A stretch of 64,000 nt of DNA, from the NCBI RefSeq assembly GCF_947500975.1, contig NZ_CANMUE010000001.1, positions 310,001 to 374,000 on the forward strand, written 5' to 3'. Below are positions 1-9,500 of this stretch, in pieces (position 1 is the stretch's first letter; each line of letters opens with the position of its first letter). Made by a program: the position numbers and the translations under genes. This stretch comes from an uncultured Polaribacter sp. GTDB lineage: Bacteria > Bacteroidota > Bacteroidia > Flavobacteriales > Flavobacteriaceae. The notes under the pieces are model-generated. The model ran no database searches. It was not told the origin of the DNA and was given only the letters and a program-made list of their open reading frames with translations.

Positions 1-62
1 TCTGTTAATCATCTTTAAAGAACTTTTTTATATAAAAACGCAAGAATATTTCTTACAAGCTG

Positions 63-70
63 CAAAAATA
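63..70 (-). promoter_or_regulatory. Possible -7 promoter element for a gene left of the window
   Basis: On the minus strand this reads TATTTTTG, a match to the Bacteroidota -7 consensus TAnnTTTG. No TTG -33 element is seen at the usual distance. It points leftward, so it would serve a divergent gene outside the window. The rest of 1-235 shows no other gene; it is plain A+T-rich upstream sequence of the ABC exporter. Confidence 0.3.
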
Positions 71-235
71 GTGTAATTTTTATTTTTTCTCTTATCATTT
101 TTTAATTCTTTTTTGGGATATTTTTATGATTTGAAAACCATAAAACATTTTATAGAATTGGCTATTAAAATGTATCTTCGTTATTTCAAACTTTAAAGAA
201 GAAACCTTCTTTTATTCTATTAAACTCTTATTTTA

Positions 236-1990
236 TTGAAAGCTTTAAAATACTTAAATAAATATTTTTCTAAATACAAGTGGCGAATTATAATTGGATT
301 GATAATCACAATATTATCAAAACTATTAGCTTTAAAAATTCCAAAAATAATTGGTAATTCTTTAAATATTGTTGAAGATTATCAAAAAGGGATCGTTACT
401 GATTTAAGTATTGTTAAACATCAACTTTTAATAAATGTTTTAATTATAGTTGGAGTTGCTCTTTTAGGTGGCTTTTTCACTTTTTTAATGAGACAAACAA
501 TTATTGTTACTTCTAGGTTGATTGAATTTGATTTAAAAAATGAAATTTATCAACAATATCAAAAACTATCATTAAACTTCTACAAGCAAAATAGAACTGG
601 AGATTTAATGAATAGAATAAGTGAAGATGTATCTAAAGTACGAATGTATGTTGGACCTGCAATTATGTATACAATGAATATGATTGTTCTTTTTGCTGTT
701 GGTTTTACTCAAATGGTAAATGTAGATTTAACCTTAACACTCTACACTTTAATTCCTTTTCCTGTTTTATCAATTTCAATTTTTATTTTAAGTAAAGTAA
801 TACATAAAAGAAGTACAATTGTACAACAATACCTATCTAAACTAACCACTTTTAATCAAGAATTTTTCTCAGGAATTAGCGTAGTTAAATCCTATGGTAT
901 TGAAACTTTAATAATTAAAAATTTTGATGAAATTTCTAACGCTAGTAAAGACAAAAATATAAGTTTGCACAAAGCAAATGCTTTATTTTTTCCGTTAATG
1001 ATATTACTTATTGGTATAAGTAACTTGTTGGTTATTTATGTTGGAGGAAATCAATATATTAACGGTGAAATTAAAATAGGAACTGTTTTAGAATTCATGT
1101 TATATGTTAATATTTTAACTTGGCCAGTAGCAGTAGTTGGTTGGGTAACTTCAATGATACAACAAGCTGAAGCTTCACAGGCAAGAATAAATGAGTTTTT
1201 ACAACAAGTTCCAGAAATTAAAAACTTTAATTTAGAGAAAACAAATATTGAAGGTAAAGTTACTTTTAAAGACGTTACTTTAATTTATAAAGACACAGAA
1301 ATTACAGCTTTAAAGAAAATTAATTTTACTGTAGAAAAAGGTGAAACTTTAGCCATTTTAGGAAAAACTGGTTCGGGTAAATCTACTATAATAGAACTAA
1401 TTTCTAGATTATATGACACAACAAGTGGAGAGATTTTAATTGATGACAAACCTTTAAAAGAAGCAAATTTAAATGATGTTAGAAGTCAAATTGGTTTTGT
1501 TCCTCAAGATCCATTTTTATTTTCTGATACAATTGGTAATAACATTAAATTTGGAAAAGAAGAAGCTACTGAAGATGAAATTATAGAAGCAGCAAAAAAT
1601 GCTGTTGTTCATAATAATATTATCGATTTTAAAAACGGCTATAAAACTATTCTTGGTGAACGTGGCGTAACACTTTCTGGCGGTCAAAAACAACGTGTTT
1701 CAATTGCTAGAGCAATTATAAAAAAACCTAAAATTTTAATTTTTGACGATTGTTTATCAGCAGTAGATACAGAAACTGAAGAAAAAATATTAGCAAATTT
1801 AGAAAAAGTATCAAAAAATAAAACAACATTTATTATAAGTCATCGAGTTTCATCAGCAAAAAATGCAGATAAAATTATTGTATTAGATGATGGGAATATC
1901 ATTCAACAAGGAACTCACAATCAATTAATAACAGAAAATGGTTATTACAAAGATTTATATGAACAACAACTTTTAGAAAAAGAAAGTTAA
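236..1990 (+). CDS. ABC exporter, fused permease and ATPase
   Basis: A 584-residue half-transporter of the MsbA/MdlA type. Residues 1 to about 310 form the six-helix exporter domain and about 340-584 the ATPase. Visible motifs are Walker A GKTGSGKST, the Q-loop, signature LSGGQKQR, Walker B ILIFDDCLSAVD and the switch histidine in ISHRVSSA. The residue after the Walker B aspartate is Asp rather than the catalytic Glu, a feature also seen in one half of MdlA-type heterodimeric exporters, so a partner subunit elsewhere is possible. The start is TTG; no nearer ATG gives the first membrane helix. The substrate (lipid, peptide or drug) cannot be told from sequence. Confidence 0.88.
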   Translation: MKALKYLNKYFSKYKWRIIIGLIITILSKLLALKIPKIIGNSLNIVEDYQKGIVTDLSIVKHQLLINVLIIVGVALLGGFFTFLMRQTIIVTSRLIEFDLKNEIYQQYQKLSLNFYKQNRTGDLMNRISEDVSKVRMYVGPAIMYTMNMIVLFAVGFTQMVNVDLTLTLYTLIPFPVLSISIFILSKVIHKRSTIVQQYLSKLTTFNQEFFSGISVVKSYGIETLIIKNFDEISNASKDKNISLHKANALFFPLMILLIGISNLLVIYVGGNQYINGEIKIGTVLEFMLYVNILTWPVAVVGWVTSMIQQAEASQARINEFLQQVPEIKNFNLEKTNIEGKVTFKDVTLIYKDTEITALKKINFTVEKGETLAILGKTGSGKSTIIELISRLYDTTSGEILIDDKPLKEANLNDVRSQIGFVPQDPFLFSDTIGNNIKFGKEEATEDEIIEAAKNAVVHNNIIDFKNGYKTILGERGVTLSGGQKQRVSIARAIIKKPKILIFDDCLSAVDTETEEKILANLEKVSKNKTTFIISHRVSSAKNADKIIVLDDGNIIQQGTHNQLITENGYYKDLYEQQLLEKES

Positions 1991-1999
1991 TGTTTAACA

Positions 2000-2028
2000 T
2001 TGCTAACAGAAATATTTTATTAGATTTG
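2000..2028 (+). promoter_or_regulatory. Housekeeping promoter of the PUR-family gene
   Basis: TTG at 2000-2002 is followed by an 18-base spacer and TAGATTTG at 2021-2028, a good match to the Bacteroidota sigma-A promoter (TTG, about 17-21 bases, TAnnTTTG). Transcription would start near 2034, about 35 bases before the ATG at 2069. Confidence 0.65.
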
Positions 2029-2068
2029 TTTCATAGAAAATTTTATTTTAAACTATTATTAAAAAATT

Positions 2069-2437
2069 ATGGCAGAGAGAATTGAACAGGAAGAAATTTT
2101 TTCACAGGTTTTAAGAGCTGGAAGAAGAACCTATTTTTTTGATGTAAGAGCTACTAAAGCAGATGATTATTATTTAACGGTTACTGAAAGTAAAAAGTTT
2201 ACACATGATGATGGAACTTTTCATTATCAAAAACATAAAATTTACCTTTATAAGGAAGATTTTTCTGATTTTCATGAAATGCTTAAAAAAGCTACAGATT
2301 ACATCATTACAGAAAAAGGTGATGAAGTAATTAGTGAACGTCATCAAAAAGATTTTAAGAAAGAAGAAATAGTAGAAACAGAATTTGAAGAAAAATCAGC
2401 ACAAAATTTTACTGATGTTTCTTTTGATGATATATAA
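2069..2437 (+). CDS. PUR-family (DUF3276) nucleic-acid-binding protein
   Basis: A 122-residue protein of the DUF3276 family, whose fold resembles the PUR repeat of Pur-alpha and of the Borrelia regulator BpuR. The conserved core is residues 6-85, with IFSQVLRAGRRTYFFDVR and a following YYLTVTES strand. The last 35 residues are acidic and probably disordered. Family members bind single-stranded DNA or RNA and are very common in Bacteroidota; the target here is unknown. It is monocistronic, with its own promoter at 2000-2028 and a hairpin terminator at 2467-2500. Confidence 0.85.
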   Translation: MAERIEQEEIFSQVLRAGRRTYFFDVRATKADDYYLTVTESKKFTHDDGTFHYQKHKIYLYKEDFSDFHEMLKKATDYIITEKGDEVISERHQKDFKKEEIVETEFEEKSAQNFTDVSFDDI

Positions 2438-2466
2438 GGTTTTTACATTAAAATATATTTATTATT

Positions 2467-2500
2467 AAAAACTACAGACAATTTGTTTGTAGTTTTTTTT
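2467..2500. terminator. Hairpin terminator between convergent genes
   Basis: AAAAACTACA at 2467-2476 pairs with TGTAGTTTTT at 2488-2497, followed by more T. The A-run on the left makes it usable in both directions, so it may end both the PUR gene (plus strand) and the isochorismate synthase gene (minus strand), whose stop codon touches it. Confidence 0.7.
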
Positions 2501-3557
2501 ATAGAACTATTTTCATAACTTTACTTTTAGCTAAGGTTTCCTCCCACTCTTTTTCAGAATTACTTTCTTTTGTAATACCACCACCTATAAATATTTGAGC
2601 AGTATTATTATCAACTTTCATACAGCGTAGATTTACAAACAAGCTTGACTTAATACTTTTAGAAGCCACATCATTAAAATTAATTTCTCCCAAAAAACCA
2701 GTATAAAAACTTCTATTATAATTTTCATTTTTTAAAATAAACTCCTTAGCTTCGTTTCTGGGTAAACCACAAACTGCAGGTGTTGGATGCAAAGCTCTTA
2801 TTAAAGTTTTTAAAGATGCTTTTTCTTGTAAAGCCCCATTAATCTTAGTTCTTAAATGCAATAAATTTCCAGCTTTTACAGTTTCTGTTTTATCAACTTT
2901 TAAGTTTAAAGAAATCTCTTTTAATTGAGTTTCTATAAAATTAGTAACCAATTGTTGCTCTTCTAATTCTTTGCTTTTCCAAATAACATTATCTAAACCT
3001 TGATTAATTTGAGTACCCGCTAAAGACATCGTTTTAAATTTAGAGTTTTCAATATTTAAAAGCGTTTCTGGTGTTGCTCCAAACCACAATCCTACTTTGG
3101 GATGATACCAAACATACACAAAAGCATTTGGGTAATTTTGTAATAATTTTTGATAGATTAATGAAATATCTACAGAAGATAGTTTTACAATCTCGCTTCT
3201 AGAAATAACTACTTTTTTAAAATCATTTTTTTTGATTTTTTCAATTGCTTTTTCAACAATATTAATATGATTTTCTTTTGATAAAATATCGTCTCCAAAA
3301 ACATTTTTTGATAAAGAAATCTCGTCTAAATTTATTCCTTCTTCAAAATAGTCTGCTTTATTTTTAAAAAAAATAATACTTTTTTGATTGCTATCAAATG
3401 GCGAAAACACAAAGCCTGGCTCAGAAAAATCACTTGTAAAAAAAAGAGAATCATCCTTTAAAAAAAGACCAGAAGCAATGTTAGAATTTGGTTTTCTATA
3501 AATTACAAAAGGTAATTTTTTGCGATAAAAGTTTTCTAATGTATGTAATATATTCAA
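2499..3557 (-). CDS. menF: Isochorismate synthase (chorismate-binding protein)
   Basis: A 352-residue chorismate-utilising enzyme that converts chorismate to isochorismate, the first committed step of menaquinone synthesis. Family motifs visible are ATPETLL mid-protein, HPTPAVCGLPRNEA, FYTGFLGEI and the C-terminal GGGITKESN with EWEETLAKSKVM. It is shorter than E. coli MenF (about 430 residues) because the N-terminal region is reduced, as is usual in this phylum. It lies 3 bases downstream of a hotdog thioesterase on the same strand, which supports a menaquinone rather than a siderophore role (no EntB- or EntE-like gene is nearby). The start is ATG. Confidence 0.88.
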   Translation of the reverse strand: MNILHTLENFYRKKLPFVIYRKPNSNIASGLFLKDDSLFFTSDFSEPGFVFSPFDSNQKSIIFFKNKADYFEEGINLDEISLSKNVFGDDILSKENHINIVEKAIEKIKKNDFKKVVISRSEIVKLSSVDISLIYQKLLQNYPNAFVYVWYHPKVGLWFGATPETLLNIENSKFKTMSLAGTQINQGLDNVIWKSKELEEQQLVTNFIETQLKEISLNLKVDKTETVKAGNLLHLRTKINGALQEKASLKTLIRALHPTPAVCGLPRNEAKEFILKNENYNRSFYTGFLGEINFNDVASKSIKSSLFVNLRCMKVDNNTAQIFIGGGITKESNSEKEWEETLAKSKVMKIVL

Positions 3558-3560
3558 TTT

Positions 3561-3977
3561 CTATTTTTTATCTAAAATAATATTCGTCAGTTTACAAATA
3601 GAAATTAAATTATTGTCTTCATCAACAATTCTAACTTCCCATAAATGTGTTGTTCTACCTTTATGAATTGGCTTAGCAATTCCAAAAACAAACCCTTTTT
3701 TCACGCTTTTTAAATGATTGATACTTAACTCAATTCCTTTAATAATTTTGGTTTTAGCATCTACAAAAAGTGCTGAAGCACAGCTACCAACAGTTTCTGC
3801 TAAAGCCGCCGTTGCCCCTCCGTGTAAAATTCCAAAAGGTTGATAAACTCTTGTATTTACTGGCATTTTTGCAATTAAAAAATCTTCGCCAACATCGGTA
3901 AACTCTATTTCTAAAGTTTCCATCAGGGTATTTTTATTGATATTATTTAAAATATCTAATTTTTTTATTTTATCCAT
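3561..3977 (-). CDS. PaaI-family hotdog thioesterase, probable DHNA-CoA hydrolase
   Basis: A 138-residue single hotdog-fold thioesterase. The family signature is GILHGGATAALAETVGSCAS, where the Gly-Gly helix cap and the Glu of the hotdog helix are visible. Being co-transcribed with isochorismate synthase 3 bases downstream, it probably hydrolyses 1,4-dihydroxy-2-naphthoyl-CoA (MenI role) in menaquinone synthesis; that substrate is inferred from context. An upstream TTG (3983) would add only two residues, so the ATG at 3977 is preferred. Confidence 0.82.
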   Translation of the reverse strand: MDKIKKLDILNNINKNTLMETLEIEFTDVGEDFLIAKMPVNTRVYQPFGILHGGATAALAETVGSCASALFVDAKTKIIKGIELSINHLKSVKKGFVFGIAKPIHKGRTTHLWEVRIVDEDNNLISICKLTNIILDKK

Positions 3978-4017
3978 AAACAAGATTTAAAAAAGTAAAA
4001 ATACGCATAAATTATTG

Positions 4018-4025
4018 TACTTTTG
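4018..4025 (+). promoter_or_regulatory. -7 promoter element (TACTTTTG)
   Basis: TACTTTTG matches TAnnTTTG exactly and lies 24 bases before the ATG at 4049. No clear TTG is found at -33. It supports the ATG at 4049 over the upstream TTG at 4040. Confidence 0.5.
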
Positions 4026-4048
4026 TTGCCATATTTTGATTGAATTTT

Positions 4049-4549
4049 ATGTACAAAATAAGAATAATTTTAGACGCTAAAGAAGATGTTTTAAGAACTA
4101 TTTTAGTTGATAACTCTATTAATCTTGAAGATTTGCACACCACAATTGCCAAATCTTTTGGTTTTGCTGGTTTAGAAATGGCTTCTTTTTTTAGAACTGA
4201 TGATGAATGGAATCAAGGTGAAGAAATTCCTTTATTTAATATGTCTGAAGCTGGTGAAGGTATTTCTATGCAAACTTGTATTTTAAAAGAAACTTTACCC
4301 GAAGAAAACAACAAACTTATTTATGTCTATGATTTCTTAAATATGTGGACGTTTTATGTAGATGTCGTTGAAATTTCATCAGAAGTAAAAGATGATTTAC
4401 CAGCAATTATTTTATCTGTAGGAGAAATACCTGAAGAAGTTCCTGAAAAAGAATTTGTTGCAGAAAAATTAAATGATGGATTTGGTGATGAAGGTGATAT
4501 TGATGATGAATTTGGGCATTTTGATGATTTTGATTTTAATGAATATTAA
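4049..4549 (+). CDS. pRiA4b ORF-3 / IS1096 TnpR-passenger family protein
   Basis: A 166-residue protein of the plasmid pRiA4b ORF-3-like family (PF07929), which databases often label IS1096 passenger TnpR. The family core spans residues 2-115, with the YKIRIIL start, a D-x-T-L-x-x-L-H-like helix and the ASFFRTDDEW segment. The C-terminal 50 residues are strongly acidic, ending in a Glu/Asp/Phe-rich tail. Function is unknown. Despite the family label there is no transposase or inverted repeat next to it, and a standalone chromosomal copy is normal in flavobacteria. Confidence 0.78.
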   Translation: MYKIRIILDAKEDVLRTILVDNSINLEDLHTTIAKSFGFAGLEMASFFRTDDEWNQGEEIPLFNMSEAGEGISMQTCILKETLPEENNKLIYVYDFLNMWTFYVDVVEISSEVKDDLPAIILSVGEIPEEVPEKEFVAEKLNDGFGDEGDIDDEFGHFDDFDFNEY

Positions 4550-4712
4550 AAATAAGTGTTAAAAAAATGTAGTTTAATTCTTGATTATTACTTGAAGCAA
4601 ACATTTACCTAAATTTGGAAAATATTTTTTTTTGAAAGCATAAAACGTAACTAAAAAATAAATCAAATTTTGTTTACCCTTTAATGCTATTTTTATTCTT
4701 CCCACTTTTTCA

Positions 4713-4739
4713 GTAACAAAATTGTAAATTAGTCGTCTA
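4713..4739 (+). promoter_or_regulatory. Putative ECF sigma promoter for the ABC transporter
   Basis: GTAAC at 4713-4717 and CGTCTA at 4734-4739 are separated by 16 bases, the classic ECF layout (AAC at -35, CGTC at -10). The 16-base segment AAATTAGTCGTCTAAA at 4726-4741 recurs exactly at 50421-50436 before the TPR lipoprotein. Predicted transcription start is near 4747, about 20 bases before the TTG start at 4768. The rest of the 4550-4767 gap shows nothing else. Confidence 0.6.
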
Positions 4740-4767
4740 AATATAATAACCGACTAAAACAATTTCT

Positions 4768-5667
4768 TTGGAAACTATCTTATCTCTTAAAAATCTCGAT
4801 AAAAAATACGGCAAAGTTCATGCAGTAAACAATCTTTCTTTTGATATCCAAAAAGGAAATGTTTATGGAATTTTAGGTCCCAATGGTAGTGGAAAATCTA
4901 CTACTTTAGGTATTATATTAAACGTTGTTAACAGAACTTCTGGTGAATTTTCTTGGTTTAATGGTAACTTAACTACACATGAAGCTCTTAAAAAAGTAGG
5001 GGCAATTATTGAACGCCCTAACTTTTATCCTTACATGACTGCTACTCAAAATTTAGCTTTGATTTGTAAAATAAAAGGAATATCAACAGAAAAAATTGAT
5101 GAGAAGTTAACTACTGTAAATCTTTTTGAAAGAAGAAATAGTAAGTTTAGAACATTTTCTTTAGGAATGAAACAACGTTTAGCTATTGCTTCTGCCTTGT
5201 TAAATGACCCAGAAATTTTAATTTTAGATGAACCTACAAATGGTTTAGATCCTCAAGGAATTCATGAGATAAGACAAATTATAAAAAAAATTGCAGCAAC
5301 CGGAACTACTATTCTATTAGCTTCTCATCTTTTAGATGAAGTAGAAAAAGTATGTAGTCATGTAGTTGTTATACGAAAAGGAATAAAATTATACAGTGGT
5401 AGAGTTGATGAATTAACTGCATCAAATGGTTTATTAGAACTAAAGATTGATGAAAAAGAAGATGAATTAATTAAAATTTTAGATAATCATGAAGCAATTG
5501 GTAAAATCACGAAAGATCATGAGACACTTATTGCAACTTTAAATAGCAATATTTCATCATCTGAAATCAATCAATATTTATTTGATAATGGTTTTGTTTT
5601 ATCACATTTAGTAAAACGTAAACCAAGCTTAGAGCAACAATTTTTAGATTTAACTAACAATAACTAA
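4768..5667 (+). CDS. ABC transporter ATP-binding protein (ABC-2 type)
   Basis: A 299-residue stand-alone ATPase. Motifs are Walker A GPNGSGKSTT, signature FSLGMKQRLAIA, Walker B LILDEPTNGLDP and the switch His in LLASHLLDEV. Residues about 215-299 form the C-terminal extension found in CcmA/DrrA/BcrA-type ATPases that power ABC-2 permeases. The permease follows 18 bases downstream. The start is TTG, which fits the position of the putative ECF promoter at 4713-4739. Such pairs export antibiotics, peptides or lipids, or defend the membrane; the stress-type promoter favours an envelope role, as an inference. Confidence 0.9.
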   Translation: METILSLKNLDKKYGKVHAVNNLSFDIQKGNVYGILGPNGSGKSTTLGIILNVVNRTSGEFSWFNGNLTTHEALKKVGAIIERPNFYPYMTATQNLALICKIKGISTEKIDEKLTTVNLFERRNSKFRTFSLGMKQRLAIASALLNDPEILILDEPTNGLDPQGIHEIRQIIKKIAATGTTILLASHLLDEVEKVCSHVVVIRKGIKLYSGRVDELTASNGLLELKIDEKEDELIKILDNHEAIGKITKDHETLIATLNSNISSSEINQYLFDNGFVLSHLVKRKPSLEQQFLDLTNNN

Positions 5668-5685
5668 TCAACTAAAAACCAAGTC

Positions 5686-6531
5686 ATGTTAAGACTACTT
5701 ACTATAGAGTTTCATAAATTAAAATACAATAAAGCTAGTAAAGTTTTATCTATAATTTATTTTGGATTACTTACTTCTATTGCTTTAATTGCTGCAATAA
5801 AATTTGAATTCGGAAATTTTAAACTGCATTTAGCAGATGCAGGAATTTTCAATTTCCCATACATTTGGCACTTTAACACTTATGTGGCTGCAATTTTAAA
5901 ATTCTTTTTATTGTTAGTTATAGTATCCATGATGTCTAACGAATATAGTTACAAAACTTTAAAACAAAACTTAATTGATGGTTTAAGTAAAAAAGAGTTT
6001 ATACTTTCTAAATTTTATACAGTAATCACTTTTGCGTTAGTTTCTACCATTTTTGTATTTTTTGTTTCTTTAGTTTTAGGCTTAATTTATTCCGATTACA
6101 ATGAATTGGCTATTATTACATCTGACCTAGAATATTTAGTCGCTTTTTTTATAAAACTAGTTGGTTTTTTCTCTTTTGGATTATTTTTAGGGATTTTAGT
6201 AAAACGTTCTGCTTTTGCAATAGGTGCTATGTTTGTTTGGCTTATTATAGAAAGTATTTTTAAAGCTTATTTATTTTGGCAATTTAGAGGAGTAAATAAC
6301 ACTAGCGAAAAAGTAGATGCAATCATGCAATTTTTACCTTTAGAATCGATGACAAACCTAATAAAAGAACCTTTTTCTAGACTTGGTGCAGTAAGATCTG
6401 CCGCAAATACTATGGGTGAGATTTTTACTAAAAGTTATTCCGTTGATTTTACAACTATTTTAATTGTATCATTTTGGACATTTATTTTCATCTTATTATC
6501 ATATAAGCTTATACAAAAAAGGGATTTATAA
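5686..6531 (+). CDS. ABC-2 type transporter permease
   Basis: A 281-residue integral membrane protein with about six hydrophobic helices, starting with an amphipathic segment (LRLLTIEFHKLKYNK) typical of ABC-2 permeases that pair with BcrA-like ATPases. The motif SNEYSYKTLKQNLIDGLSK, a cytoplasmic coupling segment, is characteristic of this permease class. It follows its ATPase by 18 bases and must act with it. No further subunit is seen, so the complex is probably two ATPases plus two permeases. Confidence 0.85.
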   Translation: MLRLLTIEFHKLKYNKASKVLSIIYFGLLTSIALIAAIKFEFGNFKLHLADAGIFNFPYIWHFNTYVAAILKFFLLLVIVSMMSNEYSYKTLKQNLIDGLSKKEFILSKFYTVITFALVSTIFVFFVSLVLGLIYSDYNELAIITSDLEYLVAFFIKLVGFFSFGLFLGILVKRSAFAIGAMFVWLIIESIFKAYLFWQFRGVNNTSEKVDAIMQFLPLESMTNLIKEPFSRLGAVRSAANTMGEIFTKSYSVDFTTILIVSFWTFIFILLSYKLIQKRDL

Positions 6532-6576
6532 TACTTTTTAAATATATTTGGAGTTATATTAAATAAACATATCCAA

Positions 6577-9500
6577 ATGAAAAAAAAAGTTCTTTTTTTT
6601 ATTCTTTTTATATCTATTAATACTTTTGCTCAAAAAGAAGCTAATTATTGGTTTTTTGGAGAAAGTGCTGGTTTAAACTTTAGCACTAATCCCCCAACAC
6701 AAATTACAGGTTCTTTATTTACTGATGAAGGCTCTGCTTCTATTTCTGATGCAGATGGAGTATTACAATTCTATACAGATGGTCAATCTGTTTTTAACAG
6801 AAACGGAACCTCTATGACAAACGGTACAAATCTATTAGGTGATTCTTCAAGCACTCAATCTGCCATAATAGTTCCTAAACCAAAAGACTCTAACATTTAT
6901 TATGTTTTTACAGTTGGAAACCAACAAAATGGAAATCAAGGAAATGGAGTTCATTATTCTGAAATTGACATGAGTTTACAAGGAGGTTTGGGTGAAGTAA
7001 TAGTTAAAAACATTCAACTTACAAGCGCTTCTGACTCAAGAGAAAAAATAACATCTGTTCAAGGCGAAGATTGTGATACCTTTTGGGTAGTAACAGCCGA
7101 TTCTAATAATTTTTATGCATATAAAGTAACTGAAAATGGTTTAAGTAATGCAGCTGTAGTTAGCAGCCATTCTTTTTATCAGTCATTAAGAGGTTATTTA
7201 AAACTATCTCCAGATGGAGATCACCTTGTTAGCGCTAATCAAGAAGGCGATTCTTATATATATGAGTTCGATAATAGCACAGGAACCATTAGTAATGAAA
7301 GAATTTTTACCAGAATTGATAATGCTTATGGTGTTGAATTTTCTAGAGATAGTAAAAAATTATATATATCATCTGGTGTTCATAGTCAGGTAACAAATGC
7401 TGGTAGAAACCCTCCTGATTTTGCTAGTATTATTCAAATTAATTTAGATTCTGATAATAATAACGTAATTGATGATATTAATTCTATAAATAATAGTTTT
7501 ACAACAATATACTCAACTAATAATGGATATAGAGGAGCTTTACAACTAGCTTCAAATGGTAAAATTTATTATGCTAGAAGTAGACAAAACTTTTTAGGAG
7601 TCATCGATTCACCAGAATTAGATGACATTGAAGCTAACTTTATTGAAAACGGCATCAGCTTAGGAAGCGGAGTGAGCACTGAAGGCCTACCTCCTTTTAT
7701 CCAATCTTTTTTCTTAGAAGTAGATATTACTGATGATGATACAACACTTCAAGTAAATAACGAAAACTTAGAACTTTGTACTGGACAAAGTAAAACAATA
7801 ACTCCTGAACTAGTAACTGGTACAACCGTAAATTATGAATGGACTTTTAATAATGGAGTAACAACAACCGTAATACCTTCAAGTGCTCCTGATTATAAAT
7901 TAGAGTTAGAGGAAGTTACTCTTGATGAAACTGGTACTTACGATTTAAAAATTACCTTAGACGATGATTGCAATAATACAATAGAATTTAATGCAACATT
8001 TAACTTAGTTGTTTATGAAACCGCTAGTGCTACCACTCCTGAAGACATCATATTTTGTGATAACGATAGAGATGGTTTTAACACCTTTGATTTTGAAACA
8101 TTAATAAATGATGAGATTTTAAATGGATTAGATTCAAATAATTTTGAAATAGTTTATTTTAAAACTTTAGTTGATGCAACTTCAGGTAATACCCCTTTAC
8201 CAAACCCTTATACAAACTCAATAGCTTTTACGTCTGAAACTATTTATGCACGTGTACAAAATATAAATGCGCCACACCTTTGTTATGACATAACAAGCTT
8301 TAATCTTTCCATTACTGATTTACCAATACCAACGCAACCTGAACCATATAGAATGTGTGATGATATAGAAAGTAGTAGTGATACCGACGGAATTGTTAAT
8401 ACTTTTATTTTAAACAATAAAGATGTTGAGATTTTAGGCAATCTATCCTCATCTCAATATGATATAAGTTATCATACAACTCAATCAGGAGCTGAAACAA
8501 ATGATATTTCTACAATCATCAACAAAAACACTAACTACAGTGTAACTAATTCACAAACCGTTTATATAAGAATAGAAAATATAGACAATACAGATTGTTA
8601 CGATGCAACTACAACTTTAGATTTAATTGTAGACCCTTTACCTATCTTAAAACCAAGTCCAGAGTTAAATCAATGTATAGAAGTTAACGATACAAACACA
8701 ACAGTTAATTTAACTTTAGCTCAACAAAATATTTCTGACACTGCAAATGTTACTTTTGAGTATTACGAAAATATAGATGGTACTAATTTAATAACTAATA
8801 TCACTTCTTATCCAGTTGTTGTTAATATTCCCAAAATTGTTTATGTAAAAGTAATTTCTGAATTTAATTGTGCTAGAGATTTAATTCCATTAACTATAAA
8901 CGTAGGACAAACTGTAAAAAACGGATATAATGTAATACAGCCTCCTGTTTGTGATGATTTTTTAGATGCAGATGGAAATGATACTGTTAACAATTCTGAC
9001 ACAGACAATATTACCAACTTTTCTTTAGATATAAACGCTATTGAAACAGGTATAAATCCGCCTGTTAATACTGAAGTATTTTTCTATGAAAATGAGACTG
9101 ACAGAGATAATTCTTTAAATGAAATAGATATTACAAACTATAGAAATGATATTAATAAAATTAATATTACTCAAAACTCTGAAGGAATTCAGTTTCCTAT
9201 CTATTACAAAATTTTAAGTACTATTAATAACGATTGTCAAGGTTTGGGAGAGTTTTATTTACAAATTAACTCTACACCTTCTGCAACCATTACTCCAGAA
9301 TTAGAGCTTTGTGATGATGCTAATGATGGTGATGCTACTAATGGTATTGTTCAATCTTTTGATTTAGAATCACAAAATACAACTATTTTAAATGGTCAAA
9401 GTTCAACTAATTTTACCGTAACTTATCATCTTACAGCTTCTGAAGCTAACACAGGTAACAACCCTCTTTCTTCACCTTTCACAAATACACTTAGAGATTT

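Noticed and set aside
4049..4549. Reading this gene as part of an IS1096-like mobile element
   Set aside because: Only the family label points that way. There is no transposase, no terminal inverted repeat and no target duplication nearby.
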